The notes beneath the pieces are model-generated. The model saw only the letters and a list, made by a program, of their open reading frames with translations, was not told the origin of the DNA and made no database searches. From Chryseobacterium sp. JUb7 (GTDB taxonomy: Bacteria; Bacteroidota; Bacteroidia; Flavobacteriales; Weeksellaceae), in contig NZ_JANUFF010000001.1 in NCBI RefSeq assembly GCF_024806495.1, positions 62,001 to 126,000 of the forward strand: a stretch of 64,000 bases of DNA, given 5' to 3'. This document shows, piece by piece, positions 62,821 to 64,000 of the stretch. The translations under genes were made by a program, and so were the position numbers. The stretch's first letter is position 1. Each line of letters opens with the position of its first letter.

Positions 62821-63032
62821 GTGTGTTTAATAATTTTAACCTTTAAATTTATAAAAAATATTTTTAGATTAATTATTTTAAAATCATAAATCCGTGAATA
62901 AAAAAATGATATATTTGATAAACAGGCTATGGATAGGGAGTTGGATTAACAATTATTTCAATCGAAATTAACTGTTTTTATTAATATTTTTCGTAGTTTC
63001 AAACAATATATAAATTTAAATCAAAACCGTGA

Positions 63033-64000
63033 TGAATTCGGTTAAAACATATACGCTTTTTACAGATCACGACATCTATCTCTTTAAAGAAGGTAGACAT
63101 TATAAGCTATATGACAAATTTGGTGCACATTCTGTAGAGAAAGATGGGATAGAAGGGGTTTATTTTTCAGTTTGGGCTCCAAATGCAAAAAAAGTTTCAG
63201 TGATCGGAAACTTTAATAACTGGAACGATAAAGATCATATTTTGTTTCCCCGATGGGATGGGTCGGGAATTTGGGAAGGTTTTATTGCCGGATTGACCTG
63301 GGGAACACTTTATAAATATGGAATAGAAAGCCCCCGCGGAGAAATTTTGGAAAAAAGCGATCCTTATGCTTTAAGCTGGGAGCAGAATATTCAGGCGGCT
63401 TCGTTGGTTTCCACAACCTGGTACGAATGGAATGATAAAGAATGGCTTGAAAACCGTTGGAAAAAAAACAGTCTGAATGCTCCGATTTCAGTTTACGAAA
63501 TGCATCTGGGCTCCTGGATGAGAGAGCATGACGATCCCGACCGGTTTTTAAATTATCGGGAAGTAGCCCAAAAACTCATTCCTTATATTAAAGAAATGGG
63601 TTTTACCCATGTAGAGTTTATGCCTTTAATGGAATATCCTTATGATCCGAGCTGGGGATATCAGATTACCGGTTTTTTTGCTGCCAACTCACGTTTCGGC
63701 TCACCGCAGGATCTGATGTTTTTAATCAATGATCTTCATCATAATGATATTGGCGTAATTTTAGATTGGGTTCCTTCACATTTTCCCGGTGACGCCAATG
63801 GTTTGCATCGATTTGACGGTTCTTATTTATATGAACATGAAGATCCCCGAAAAGGGTTTCATCCGGACTGGAAGTCTCACATTTTCAATTATGGAAGAAA
63901 TGAGGTGAAATCTTTTTTGATTTCAAATGCTATGTTCTGGCTTGAACGGTATCATGTTGACGGTTTGCGTGTAGATGCGGTAACATCGATGCTTCATCTG
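63033..64000 (+). CDS. glgB: 1,4-alpha-glucan branching enzyme, 5' part (cut by window edge)
   Basis: Makes the alpha-1,6 branches of glycogen. ATG 63033 starts MNSVKTYTLFTDHDIYLFKE. A CBM48 region includes YFSVWAPNAKKVSVIGNFNN, then the GH13 catalytic barrel begins: VYEMHLGSWMRE, THVEFMPLMEYPYDPSWGYQ, GVILDWVPSHF, and HVDGLRVDAVTSML, where the catalytic Asp region appears (DGLRVDAV). The frame is open to base 64000, so the C-terminal half lies outside. It is divergent from the CBM48 esterase; the 212-base gap between them shows no gene. Confidence 0.95.

Overview
ORGANISM. The window looks like a chromosomal segment of a Bacteroidota bacterium of the Flavobacteriia, most likely Chryseobacterium or a close Weeksellaceae relative. 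The reasons are AT-rich DNA, no Shine-Dalgarno signals before starts, repeated use of the Bacteroidetes -7 promoter box (TAnnTTTG), a TonB-receptor/DUF-protein operon typical of the phylum, and protein sequences that read like Flavobacteriia homologues. I saw no rRNA, tRNA, CRISPR array, insertion sequence or prophage. LAYOUT. 1-9.3 kb is mostly core: tatC (cut by the window edge), a repeat-filled gap, kdsD divergent from recQ, a PH-like membrane protein, a GT4 glycosyltransferase, three small orphans and lpdA. 9.6-16.5 kb is a four-gene operon: TonB-dependent receptor, DUF4876-like lipoprotein, DUF6850-like outer-membrane barrel and a MauG/CcpA-type diheme peroxidase. 16.6-18.6 kb holds a CvfB-like S1 protein and a convergent TPR protein. 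18.7-25.1 kb is a TetR-controlled RND efflux operon with a well-resolved promoter and repeated operator candidates. 25.1-30.0 kb is accessory: palindromic repeats, a membrane-anchored XRE regulator, a J-domain/KTSC protein and a large AT-rich KAP-family P-loop NTPase. 30.1-33.7 kb is metE with an upstream cobalamin riboswitch and a divergent Lrp/AsnC regulator. 33.7-39.6 kb is a VOC protein and an eight-gene minus-strand run (ureohydrolase, HPP membrane protein, small zinc protein, epimerase, NudK and three hypotheticals). 39.8-42.9 kb is a short ssb, an HRDC protein, hisS and a GNAT. 43-47.6 kb is an array of four tandem paralogues (zinc ribbon, PH-like core, SHOCT tail) plus a membrane protein. 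48.6-64 kb is a methyltransferase/YtxH border followed by a cyanophycin module (iaaA, cphB, cphA), a minus-strand amide-ligase cluster (three ATP-grasp proteins, a class I amidotransferase-fold protein, a YbdK-type carboxylate-amine ligase, an esterase), a leucyl aminopeptidase, a second esterase, and the start of glgB. HOW IT FITS TOGETHER. The strongest system-level signal is 48.9-60.1 kb. CphA, CphB and the isoaspartyl peptidase form a complete build, cut and recycle route for the Asp-Arg polymer cyanophycin. The adjacent ligase cluster looks able to make one or more undescribed amide- or peptide-bonded metabolites. The second signal is the TonB/DUF4876/DUF6850/diheme-peroxidase operon, whose logic resembles MauG-like modification systems linked to copper uptake (MbnP/MbnH, CorA/CorB). 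The third is the KAP NTPase, a possible single-gene defence protein, and the fourth is the zinc-ribbon/PH/SHOCT array. Two kinds of dispersed palindrome (REP/REPIN-like) occupy many gene borders.
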